The notes below the pieces were generated by a model that was given only the letters and a program-made list of their open reading frames with translations, made no database searches and was not told the DNA's origin. The position numbers were made by a program, and so were the translations under genes. DNA of 64,000 nt from the NCBI GenBank assembly GCA_965276835.1, contig OZ255631.1, forward strand, positions 558,001 through 622,000, read 5' to 3'. Source of the stretch: BOG-932 sp965276835 (GTDB lineage: Bacteria; Pseudomonadota; Alphaproteobacteria; BOG-932; Roseiterribacteraceae). Positions 15,757 through 23,622 of the stretch are shown here, piece by piece (within the stretch, counting starts at the first letter, position 1; every line of letters starts with the position of its first letter).

Positions 15757-16629
15757 TCACGCGCCTCCGATCGCGAAGTCGACTTGCATCGCCAAGCGCG
15801 CTCCGGGCAGAAGGACCGTCATGTCCTTGCCGCGGCCAAGCGCGCCTGCGGGCGCGGTCTGAGGTTCGATGCAGAAGAAATCCTCGCCCACGGGCGCATA
15901 GACATGCAGGGACGAACAGTTGGTCGCCCGGATTTCTAAGCTATGGTCCGGCCACCCAATCCCGGCCGTCCCTTCCCATCCTGAAAAGCTGTGGTCGAGC
16001 GGGATGGCATTGACGGGTCGTACGGGATCGAAGCGCCATGCTGCGGGCGTCGACGTCTGCTCGATTGGAAGGTTGTCATCGGTCAACCAGACGCACGGCA
16101 GCAGCGCGCGGAGCTGCGCCTCGCGCGCGCCAGGAAAATACGGGTGAAGGCCGAGCATCGCCGGCATCGGTCCGTCGGAAAGGTTCTGGATCGAGAGGAT
16201 TATCGTCAACCCGTCGGCCCGGAGATCGAATGACTGTTCACAACGATAGCGCCACGGCCAGGCATCGCCGCCGCCCTCGAAGGCCAGCGCGCCCCGGGAT
16301 TGCGATGATGCCAGGATCGTCCATGGCGCTTGCCAGGCTTGACCATGAAGCGGATGGGGGTCGCCATCCCAGTTGGGTGCGATCCGGACCTCGTGTCCCC
16401 GGAAAGCGAACTGTCCCCCCGCAATGCGGTTTGTGTACGGCGCCATAGGAAAGCAGGAGAACGCGAACGGGTTGCTTGTGGCATCGCGTTCGGTCGGCCG
16501 GAAAATCGGCACGCCGTGCCAACTAAACTCCCGCACGGCCCCGCCATGGGCCGGGTCGAGGGCGAGTCGGCATTCATCCTGCCGAAGCACGAGACACCCA
16601 TCGCTCCGGAGACTTACTGCGTGTCCCAT
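15757..16629 (-). CDS. Aldose 1-epimerase family protein
   Basis: Mutarotase-fold protein of 290 residues interconverting alpha and beta anomers of aldoses. CFPMAPYTNRIAGGQFAFRG carries the conserved NR, HPLHGQAW the first catalytic histidine, LGLHPYFPG the second, and CIEPQTAPAGAL the catalytic glutamate region. ATG at 16629 (AGGG upstream) lies inside the end of the transporter gene, giving a 16-base overlap; an upstream in-frame start would add a basic, atypical tail. Within a xylose operon it supplies the anomer used by XylA. Confidence 0.9.
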   Translation of the reverse strand: MGHAVSLRSDGCLVLRQDECRLALDPAHGGAVREFSWHGVPIFRPTERDATSNPFAFSCFPMAPYTNRIAGGQFAFRGHEVRIAPNWDGDPHPLHGQAWQAPWTILASSQSRGALAFEGGGDAWPWRYRCEQSFDLRADGLTIILSIQNLSDGPMPAMLGLHPYFPGAREAQLRALLPCVWLTDDNLPIEQTSTPAAWRFDPVRPVNAIPLDHSFSGWEGTAGIGWPDHSLEIRATNCSSLHVYAPVGEDFFCIEPQTAPAGALGRGKDMTVLLPGARLAMQVDFAIGGA

Positions 16630-18137
16630 TCGACCCTGGTTCCCAAGCGGCTGCCCGCGATTGCGGGCTTGTTGACTAGGTCGGCCGGGGACTCGGCGGC
16701 GGCGGTTACGCCGCCGGGCTGCCATAGTGTCTGAATTTCTTCGAGTGTCCTGCGCTTGGTTTCCGGCACGTATCGGTGCACGAAGAGAGCGGCGAGCAGA
16801 CTCATCGCGCCATACATCCAGTAGGCAAAGCCGTGGTGGAAAAAGCTATTCAGCCACGAATTGCCATCCAGGACCTTGAAGGACCAGGAAACGAGTAGGT
16901 TGGTGATCCATTGGGCTGCCACCGCGATCGCGAGTGCCTTGCTCTTGATCGCGTTCGGAAAGATTTCCGACAGTAAAATCCAGGTTACCGGTCCCCAGGA
17001 AAAGGCGAATCCGGCAATATAAAGGACGACGGCGATGAGGGCAGGGGCGCCAACCGTCTGGGCTTGAAACAGGAAACCAAGCGCGATCATAGACGCGCCC
17101 ATCACCAGCCCGCCGGCAATCAGCAGCGGCTTGCGGCCGAACCTGTCGACCGTGAGGATCGCGACAACGGTGAAGGCGACGTTTGCTACACCGACGACGA
17201 CAGTCTGCAACAGCGCGGTATCAGTCGCGGCGCCCATGTTCTGAAACATCAGCGGTGCGTAATAGAGGACCGCGTTGATGCCGACGAGTTGCTGGAAGGC
17301 GGACAGCGCTATCCCGACCAGGACGACCGAGGGCCCGAACGCGAACAGGCTCGGGGCGGCTTCACGAGCCGACAGGGTCAGTGAATTGCCGATGGCGGCG
17401 ACCGTTTTCCCGGCCTCGTCGCGATCGGTCAGCCGGCTGAGGATTGCGAATGCCTCCTGCGACCGGCCCTTCATCACGAGCCAGCGCGGCGTATCCGGCA
17501 CGAAGAGCAGCAGGATCAGGAACAGCAATGCAGGAACCGCCTCGGACGCCAGCATGAGGCGCCAGCCGGTCGCCTTGATCCATGCGTCGTCACCGCCAGA
17601 AGCGATCGCCCAGTTGACGAAATAGACCAGCAGCATGCCGAGCACGATCGCGAGCTGATTGAACGCAACGAGCCGTCCCCGGATGGCCGGCGGCGCGATC
17701 TCGGCGATATAGAGCGGCGAAAGCATCGAAGCGATTCCGACCCCGATGCCGCAGAGAATGCGATAGGCGATGAAGGGGGTGAGCGCAGCCGGTCCCATAC
17801 TCCCGATCGTGCCCAGCCCGATTTCAGGGACCGCCGATCCGCCCGCGGAAATCAGAAACAAGATCGCGGCGAACAGAAGACCGCCTTTGCGGCCGAAGCG
17901 CGCGGAGATCCACCCGGCGACAGCGGCGCCGATGACGCATCCGAGCAGTGCACTCGATATCGTCCAGCCCGACAGGCTGCTGCGCGCCGTCTCGGAAAGC
18001 TGAAGAGGGTCGATGAAATTGGCGTCGATCGCGCCGACGGCCCCGGAGATTACCGCCGTGTCGTAACCGAACAGTAGCCCGCCTAACGTCGCAACGAAGG
18101 TCAATTGGCTGACAAGTGCCGCCGACCGCTCCCCCAT
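16614..18137 (-). CDS. Sugar porter family MFS transporter (XylE-like, probable xylose:proton symporter)
   Basis: Inner-membrane transporter of 507 residues with twelve predicted helices. Sugar-porter hallmarks are GGLLFGYDTAVISGA in helix 1, RFGRKGGLL after helix 2, VPDTPRWLVMKGR before the central loop, DRFGRKPLL after helix 8, and VPETKRRTLEEIQ at the C-terminus. ATG 18137 has GGAGGA upstream and is preferred over a GTG at 18149. First gene of the xyl operon, with a LacI-type operator about 56 bases before its start. Xylose is the most likely cargo from the operon partners. Confidence 0.92.
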   Translation of the reverse strand: MGERSAALVSQLTFVATLGGLLFGYDTAVISGAVGAIDANFIDPLQLSETARSSLSGWTISSALLGCVIGAAVAGWISARFGRKGGLLFAAILFLISAGGSAVPEIGLGTIGSMGPAALTPFIAYRILCGIGVGIASMLSPLYIAEIAPPAIRGRLVAFNQLAIVLGMLLVYFVNWAIASGGDDAWIKATGWRLMLASEAVPALLFLILLLFVPDTPRWLVMKGRSQEAFAILSRLTDRDEAGKTVAAIGNSLTLSAREAAPSLFAFGPSVVLVGIALSAFQQLVGINAVLYYAPLMFQNMGAATDTALLQTVVVGVANVAFTVVAILTVDRFGRKPLLIAGGLVMGASMIALGFLFQAQTVGAPALIAVVLYIAGFAFSWGPVTWILLSEIFPNAIKSKALAIAVAAQWITNLLVSWSFKVLDGNSWLNSFFHHGFAYWMYGAMSLLAALFVHRYVPETKRRTLEEIQTLWQPGGVTAAAESPADLVNKPAIAGSRLGTRVEWDTQ

Positions 18138-18192
18138 GGGTTCCTCCACACACGCTGTTCGACCCTGTTCGGACTTCTATAGTCTATCAAAA

Positions 18193-18208
18193 ATGGTAGC
18201 GCTATCAT
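18193..18208. promoter_or_regulatory. LacI-family operator between sugar porter and regulator
   Basis: ATGGTAGCGCTATCAT is a near-perfect palindrome centred on GCGC, typical of LacI/GalR operators, with the central CpG these regulators intercalate. It sits upstream of the sugar-porter start on one side and of the LacI gene on the other. A single site can therefore repress the xyl operon and possibly the regulator itself. Confidence 0.82.
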
Positions 18209-18332
18209 TTATTGTGCCCGTGTGAGGGGGCGCTCCTTTGAGGCCGGAGTTGTGCAGGTGGATTGCATGGTCGAATATCCGCGAATCGATCCGTGCGAAG
18301 AGCCTACCTGCGCGATCTGCTGAGAAAGTTTC

Positions 18333-19370
18333 GTGAAGAAGACGCCACGCCGCAGTCCCAATCGAATGACCATGCACGAGGTCGCCAAGCTCATCGGAGT
18401 TTCGCCGATGACCGTTTCGCGCGTCCTGAGCGCTAGCCCTAAGGTCAAGGAGGAGACGCGAGAGCGGGTTCTGGCTGCTATCGAGCAGCTCGGTTACGCC
18501 CCGAACCAGGCAGCGCGCAGCCTAGCATCAGCGAGTTTAATTCGGATCGGACTGCTCTACAGCAATCCAAGCGCGGCGTATCTCAACGAATTTCTTGTCG
18601 GCATTCTCGAAGAAAGCAGCCGGACGGGATGTCAGATCGTGCTTGAGAAATGCGGGCCGCACAGCGAGCGCGCCGCCATCGACAATATGCTTCAAGACGG
18701 TCTTCACGGAATCTTGCTGCCGCCTCCGCTGTCGGACTCGCGCCTTGCCCGCGATATGCTGCGCGAGGCGAACATGCCCTTCATTTGCGTGGCCGGCTCA
18801 TCCGGCGAAGGGGACAGCTTGTCGGTGTGCATCGATAACGTCGCGGCGGCCGCGGCGATGACGCGTTATCTTCTGTCTCTGGGGCACACGGCCATTGCCT
18901 TCATCCGCGGCGCGACAAATCAGCTGGCCAGCGCCCATCGTTATGACGGCTTCCTGGCGGCCTTGCGCGAGGCAGGGATGGAGCCTTATCCCAGCCAGGT
19001 GAAGCAGGGGGCGTTCACCTACCGATCCGGCCTGCTCGCCGCGGAACAATTGCTCTCCGCACCAAATCGGCCAACCGCCATCTTCGCCAGCAATGACGAT
19101 ATGGCAGCGGCGGCGATCGCGACCGCGCATCGTCTCCATCTTGAGGTTCCCATAGATCTGACAGTCGTGGGCTTCGACGATACGCTCCTCGCAACAGCCA
19201 TCTGGCCTTCCTTGACGACGATCCGGCAGCCGATCGCGGCGATGGCCCGTAAGGCAGTTGAACTTTTGCTCGAAGAGATACGACTGCGCGCGGTTGGGCG
19301 CACGCTAGAGCCGTTGCACCATCTCCTGAAATATTCTCTCGTAAAGAGAGAGTCGTCGGCGTCCGTGTGA
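18333..19370 (+). CDS. LacI family transcriptional regulator (probable xylose regulator)
   Basis: Regulator of 345 residues. The N-terminal helix-turn-helix and hinge read TMHEVAKLIGVSPMTVSRVLS then APNQAARSLAS (residues 13-65). A periplasmic-binding-protein-like effector domain follows, with RYLLSLGHTAIAFIRG, FASNDDMAAAAI and VPIDLTVVGFDDT. A GTG start at 18333 with GAGAAAG upstream gives the short basic lead usual for the family. It is divergent from the transporter-epimerase-xylB-xylA operon, with the operator at 18193-18208 between, so it most likely represses that operon until xylose or a derivative binds. Confidence 0.92.
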   Translation: MKKTPRRSPNRMTMHEVAKLIGVSPMTVSRVLSASPKVKEETRERVLAAIEQLGYAPNQAARSLASASLIRIGLLYSNPSAAYLNEFLVGILEESSRTGCQIVLEKCGPHSERAAIDNMLQDGLHGILLPPPLSDSRLARDMLREANMPFICVAGSSGEGDSLSVCIDNVAAAAAMTRYLLSLGHTAIAFIRGATNQLASAHRYDGFLAALREAGMEPYPSQVKQGAFTYRSGLLAAEQLLSAPNRPTAIFASNDDMAAAAIATAHRLHLEVPIDLTVVGFDDTLLATAIWPSLTTIRQPIAAMARKAVELLLEEIRLRAVGRTLEPLHHLLKYSLVKRESSASV

Positions 19371-19564
19371 GCGATATTCCGCTCAACATGGAAGACCCTA
19401 GGCACCGCGGCGCCTCGGATCGCTCCAGCGACCGCGGCATCTCACAGTCCAAGGCATCGCCGGCGGTCACGGTTCTACCCGGTGTTCGAGACTGGCCGAC
19501 ATAAAACTCTCCTTTTCGGCGTCACCCGCGCGACAGCCGAGATAGTGGCGTCACAGCGAGATGT

Positions 19565-20096
19565 ATGGCTTGGAATCGCGTTGTCGTCGATCTTTCCCGG
19601 TCGGTTTTCCTCGATATGTTGCGGCCGCGTTTCGCTGGGGCATTCCCGCTTGGCTTCACGCTGAAGAGCCGAAAGGATTCTCACTTACGACTGAGCTACC
19701 ATGGTGCGTCAGCCGGACTGCAGGTCGAACTCGGATCACCAGCTTCGCTTAAGGCACTACCGGACCCAGCGACACTGAACTGGACGAAGATGCTCGACCT
19801 CGCAGTCCAGGTCTCAAGCGAATTGGAGCCATACGCGAAGATGGTCGCTTACAGTCAATATCGACGACGCCGGTGCGGCTGCTCCTGACTTCGGTCTTAC
19901 AGCGGCCGATGCATCTTCGATCCGGGAGGCGGTCGATGAAGTGATTGAATCTGTCCCGGAGCTGGCCGGCCGCTGGAGAGTTTCTAAAAAGGATCTCGAC
20001 ACAATCCGGGAAATGGCACCGCTGATGCGCCTCGGGGCCTTCAACGGTCGCACTGGCTTGGCTCGTGACGCGAGCGAAGGCATCTCGGAATCTTAG
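19565..20096 (+). pseudogene. Hypothetical gene broken by a single-base frameshift
   Basis: The first frame (19565-about 19845) reads plausible protein ending LDLAVQVSSELEPYAKMV. From about 19848 the next frame continues with equally protein-like sequence, LTVNIDDAGAAAPDFGLTAA, then EVIESVPELAGRWRVSKKDL, to a TAG at 20094-20096. One extra base between about 19841 and 19850 would explain the switch; dropping it restores roughly 177 residues in one frame. No family is recognised. A sequencing error would give the same picture. Confidence 0.55.
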
Positions 20097-20277
20097 TTCG
20101 GAAAGTTCACTCGCCAAAAAACGAGGCTACCAATTCGCATTCAACTGCGAGCCCCGTTTCGTGTTCAATCTCGCTCCCGGATACGCCCAAGGCGACGCGG
20201 TCATTCCCACATCATGGTCCATAGGACGCAGGAAGCAGCGCTAATATCGAGGTCAGGGAGCGTTCGGCGGTCCCAGC

Positions 20278-20763
20278 TTACGCGGCGACCTTTTTGGGCC
20301 GACCGCGCTTCGCCGGGGGAGCAGCCTCGACCGGCGTGGCCGCCTTCGCCGGGGGTTTTCCCAGGCCGATATTCTTGGCTAGCTGCGAGCGGATTGCCGC
20401 ATAGTTCGGGGCCACCATCGGATAATCTCTCGAGAGGCCCCATTTCTCACGGTATGCCTGGGGCGTCATCCCGTAGGTGCTCATCAGGTGACGCTTCAGC
20501 ATCTTCAGCTTTTTGCCGTCCTCGAGGCAGATCAGGAAATCGGCGGTAACTGACTTTTTTATCGAGACAGCAGGCTCTTGGGCTTTGGGTGCTTCAACCG
20601 CCGCCGCGGTACCCAGCCCGTTCAATGCACGAGAAACTGTGCCGATTACGCTTGTCAGCTCGGTCGGGGTGAGGGTGGCATTGCTGGCATAGGCGCTCAC
20701 GATCCGCGCAGTCAGCTCCAACAGCATGGCCGGATTTGATGCCCCGTTTTGATCGTCGCTCAT
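20278..20763 (-). CDS. MucR family transcriptional regulator
   Basis: Ros/MucR-type DNA-binding protein, 161 residues. The central zinc-finger-like region runs FLICLEDGKKLKMLKRHL then MTPQAYREKWGL and DYPMVAPNYAAIRSQLAKNIGLG, the classic signature. The N-terminal helix (LTARIVSAYASNATLTPTEL) serves oligomerisation, and the tail is basic (KRGRPKKVAA). Within the finger, the second Cys is Asp, as usual for MucR, but the last expected histidine is absent (HLMSTYG). MucR proteins silence horizontally acquired and cell-envelope genes in an H-NS-like way. It stands next to HU at the edge of an accessory island. Confidence 0.92.
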   Translation of the reverse strand: MSDDQNGASNPAMLLELTARIVSAYASNATLTPTELTSVIGTVSRALNGLGTAAAVEAPKAQEPAVSIKKSVTADFLICLEDGKKLKMLKRHLMSTYGMTPQAYREKWGLSRDYPMVAPNYAAIRSQLAKNIGLGKPPAKAATPVEAAPPAKRGRPKKVAA

Positions 20764-20831
20764 TCTATTCTCCGATGCACTTCTGCTGGCGCAGCTTGAG
20801 TTCCAGGCAGCAGTATGGTCTCAGATTCGCG

Positions 20832-21134
20832 TTACTTTTTGGCTTTGTTGCCAGCAGGAGCTGCGTTCAGCGCATCTTTCAGCGCCTTGGCGGCGGTGAA
20901 GGTCAGCTTCTTCGATGCTGCGATCGTGATTGTCTCGCCGTTGCTTGGATTTCGGCCTTGGCGCTCGGGCATGTCCTTAATTTTGAATTTGCCGAAGCCC
21001 GGTACGGAGAGTTCCTCGCCTGTCGCTGCGGCGTCAGCAATGGCAGCAAAGACATCATCGACTATCTGTTTCGCAGCCGCCTTCGAGATATCGTGCTTGT
21101 CACCGATTTGGCCAGCCAAGTCTGCCGAGTTCAT
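20832..21134 (-). CDS. HU family DNA-binding protein
   Basis: Nucleoid-associated histone-like protein, 100 residues. The family motif FGKFKIKDMPERQGRNPSNGE (shown in full by position 46-66) forms the DNA-binding arm, preceded by a helical dimerisation part (DLAGQIGDKHDISKAAAKQI) and followed by a lysine-rich tail. Transcribed in the same direction as MucR, 68 bases upstream of it, with its own start. The combination of two chromatin proteins at an island border is noteworthy. Confidence 0.93.
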   Translation of the reverse strand: MNSADLAGQIGDKHDISKAAAKQIVDDVFAAIADAAATGEELSVPGFGKFKIKDMPERQGRNPSNGETITIAASKKLTFTAAKALKDALNAAPAGNKAKK

Positions 21135-21274
21135 GAATATTCCCCACGGAAACGATAATTGGCGGCATCATGTATGCCGTCATTTCCTAATTTTGGTAGG
21201 CCGATTCGTCGACAGGCGCAATTCGGCCTGGGTTTCGGGCACGGAAGGATGCCGCATAGAGTCCACCCGCAGCA

Positions 21275-21517
21275 CTACGGAGCGCGGTCGTCCAAACGGC
21301 GCTGACGTACACCGATTCCATCATCGGCGGCGGACAAGAAGTCGACACCTTCAGCGCCGAACACCTGCTCAATGTGCGTGGCATATTCAGATAGAGGAGC
21401 ATCCCCAAGCTCAATGCGTTTTAGGGTGCGCACGCCGATACCAAGCCGCGCCGCAAGTTCGTCTTGAGTCCAGCCGACCAGTGCTCGGGCAGCACGAATC
21501 TCGGGGACCGTCACCAT
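21275..21517 (-). CDS. Small XRE-family helix-turn-helix regulator
   Basis: Protein of 80 residues containing one Cro/CI-type helix-turn-helix: EIRAARALVGWTQDELAARL then GIGVRTLKRIELGD. ATG at 21517 gives the typical length; no clear ribosome site is visible, so the start may lie further upstream. It is the nearest regulator to the operator-bearing promoter at 22027-22055 and might control the recombinase operon, which is an inference from position. Confidence 0.72.
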   Translation of the reverse strand: MVTVPEIRAARALVGWTQDELAARLGIGVRTLKRIELGDAPLSEYATHIEQVFGAEGVDFLSAADDGIGVRQRRLDDRAP

Positions 21518-22026
21518 TCGTCGGATTGCAGCATGGGCCCTAGACCCGTGCTGCAGTGTCGAAGTGCGCTCGCACAAGGGACCGTCGATCGGCGCGCAGC
21601 AATCCATCCGCAACGGCGATTTTTATCGCTTGAGATTCGAATTCGGCGTCAGAAACGAGATACGAAAACTCGGTAAACTCGACAAAAACAGGTGGACAAA
21701 CTGGGATGCCTGCCTGGTCAATCAGCTTAACGAATCGGCTTTGGTTGCGGTGCATTGGGTGATCTTGCAAGTCAGATCTCCTGCCGTCCAGAGGGCAATC
21801 AACTCCTTGGATATATGGCCGCGATCACCGCAGTACATCCTGGCGAAATGTTAATTCGCCGTAATGTACCGGTACGGACTTGGCGCGCTCCCATGGCAAC
21901 GAAACGCCCTTGTAAAGGCTGTGCCTCCCGGTGCCGCAAACTGAAATACCGCGTGTCTGGTCACGTGAAAAATCACTCAGCGGCAGGGTGATCGCGGCAC
22001 GAGATGCATGGGAAAGTCCTTTGCAC
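21518..22026. other. Intergenic stretch without a confident gene
   Basis: Frames on both strands are short and unlike known proteins. A 58-residue frame starting at ATG 21815 opens MAAITAVHPGEMLIRRNV, where HPGEML recalls the start of HigA-type antitoxins, but the rest does not fit. It probably marks the left border of the recombinase module. Confidence 0.4.
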
Positions 22027-22055
22027 TTGACTGGCACTAAAAGTGCCAATACAGT
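22027..22055 (+). promoter_or_regulatory. Sigma70-type promoter with a palindromic operator filling the spacer
   Basis: TTGACT (22027-22032) and TACAGT (22050-22055) are separated by exactly 17 bases. A perfect inverted repeat TGGCACT-AAA-AGTGCCA (22032-22048) occupies that spacer, so a bound dimer would block RNA polymerase. The predicted transcript begins a few bases after 22060, which agrees with translation from the GTG at 22085. This is typical of XRE/CI-like repressor control. Confidence 0.65.
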
Positions 22056-22084
22056 TGCGATGTGAAATAACTCATGGGGACGTA

Positions 22085-22861
22085 GTGACAAATTTCGTTA
22101 CATTGCACCTTCAAACCATGCCCAGCCGATCGAATGCTTCGGAAGGAAGTAACGATGCACGGCATTTTAACTGGATGCATATCGTGTCGATCTTCGGATT
22201 GAAGGCGACACGGGAGGAGTATGGCGACGGCTATTGGTATCAAGTCGAGGATTTCTTCTCGTTAAACGCCGATTCGGGAGAAAAGGCGATGATCGAAGAG
22301 CTGGATGCACTGTTGTCCACGCCGGACGACTACTCTCTTCCACCGTTTGTTGTCGGCTTTAAATCGTCGAACTTTGATCTGCCGTTGCTGAAACTGCGAG
22401 CCATGCGGCATCGCATTGCGCTTGCGTGCCTGGGTGAGCCAGGCGAAGACCGTTATGGGCGGGGCAGGGGGCGCTTATCGCAGCGATTCCATTTCGACCT
22501 AGCCCAGGAAATCCTGGGCTATCGGAACGCGCCTCTTGACGCAGTCTGCGACCTCCTTGCGATCCCGCTCAGATTCCAAAGGACCCACGAATATGAAGAG
22601 GCGAAGACCGCCCACATGCGAAATACGCGCGAATGGGCCGAGTTAACTGTCCTGATTCAATGGGCAATTTTCCTTCAATGGTCGCTGGTTATCAACGAAC
22701 TGAACACAAAGACATTCGAGCTATCTATAGAAAGTTTCTGTGAATTCCTGCAGGGCGCGGCAGAAACCCGCCCTCATTTTGAGCGATGGCTTGGAGCTTA
22801 CTTCGCCTCGGCGGAACTCGAACGCAGCCCGTTTTTTGCGCCGCAGCGGGCCCGCTCTTAG
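22085..22861 (+). CDS. PolB-exonuclease-like protein with degenerate first catalytic motif
   Basis: Protein of 258 residues. FVVGFKSSNFDLPLLKLRAM (Exo II-like) and HFDLAQEILGYRNAPLDAVC followed by LLAIP (Exo III-like) match the predicted 3'-5' exonucleases related to the DNA polymerase B exonuclease domain, as I recall that family. The N-terminal position where active members have an FDIETxP motif reads LHLQTMP, so the Asp and Glu of Exo I appear replaced by His and Gln. GTG 22085 has GGGGA just upstream and lies downstream of the predicted promoter; a GTG at 22043 is inside the promoter. First gene of the recombinase operon. Confidence 0.6.
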   Translation: MTNFVTLHLQTMPSRSNASEGSNDARHFNWMHIVSIFGLKATREEYGDGYWYQVEDFFSLNADSGEKAMIEELDALLSTPDDYSLPPFVVGFKSSNFDLPLLKLRAMRHRIALACLGEPGEDRYGRGRGRLSQRFHFDLAQEILGYRNAPLDAVCDLLAIPLRFQRTHEYEEAKTAHMRNTREWAELTVLIQWAIFLQWSLVINELNTKTFELSIESFCEFLQGAAETRPHFERWLGAYFASAELERSPFFAPQRARS

Positions 22862-22949
22862 CGCTGGCAGCTTCTTGGTGGTGTCCACCCTGGGGCCAAC
22901 GGCATCACACCGCCAGGTCTTTTTCCCGCATCGTAGCGCAGGTATTCGG

Positions 22950-23609
22950 ATGTTAAGGCAAATCGCGATTCTTGGTGTCTGGCCGACCATCACTGTTGAG
23001 CCCGTTCACCTCTTCGACAGTATCTTCATGCCGGAAAGGCAGGAACTTGACGCCGTCGGGCTGCTCACCGTTGGCATGGACATTCCGTGCCGGCGGCGCG
23101 CCCCAACGTTCCAGCGGATCTGGGCCGAAACGTCGGAAGAGGTCTCCGAATCTACATTGATCAGCAATGTAATCGCGAGGCTCGATTCTTTGTCTCGAAC
23201 CGGCCCGACAACGATCGTGACTTTTGGGGGCTGCCTGCGGGACTGGCCGGCTCTTCGAATGGCCGCGCTACGTAGTGGAACCGACATGGGCATTTTCTCG
23301 GCAGTCGATGCACGATCAGGTGTCGTTATCGGCGAAGCGCCGGTTGAGCTTGTGGATCTGGCAATGTGGCTAGGTGGTCCGACGTTTGCCAATCAAATCG
23401 GTTGCCCCGCGTTAATTGGTGGATTGGGTGACCGCGCCGATATTATCTGCACCAAAACGGCTCTTCTTTACCGTGTGTTCCTGCGGTTTCTGGCGGTAAC
23501 CGGGCGCATGTCGAGCGCCGTATATCAAAGCGCCGATCACGCCGTCGGCGAGGAGATTCGCCGGCTACGAAACCGATCTTACAAAATCAAACACAGATGC
23601 TCCGGGTAA
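22950..23609 (+). CDS. Second PolB-exonuclease-like protein, diverged paralogue
   Basis: Protein of 219 residues. TTIVTFGGCLRDWPALRMAA aligns in spacing and chemistry with the NxxFDLPxLxxRA motif of the preceding protein, and VELVDLAMWLGGPTFANQIG with its DLxxxLG motif, so the two look like diverged relatives in tandem. Several expected acidic positions remain but the first motif is not visible. ATG 22950 is chosen; upstream in-frame sequence overlaps the previous gene. It is followed after 13 bases by the recombinase. Family assignment rests on motif spacing and is tentative. Confidence 0.45.
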   Translation: MLRQIAILGVWPTITVEPVHLFDSIFMPERQELDAVGLLTVGMDIPCRRRAPTFQRIWAETSEEVSESTLISNVIARLDSLSRTGPTTIVTFGGCLRDWPALRMAALRSGTDMGIFSAVDARSGVVIGEAPVELVDLAMWLGGPTFANQIGCPALIGGLGDRADIICTKTALLYRVFLRFLAVTGRMSSAVYQSADHAVGEEIRRLRNRSYKIKHRCSG

Positions 23610-23622
23610 ACAGGAGCAAGCA

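Noticed and set aside
14740..15939. 399-residue forward frame antisense to xylB
   Set aside because: Arg/Gly-rich antisense shadow of the xylulokinase, no motifs.
22043..22084. Upstream GTG start for the first exonuclease-like gene
   Set aside because: It lies within the predicted promoter and operator; GTG 22085 has a ribosome site and is downstream of the predicted transcript start.
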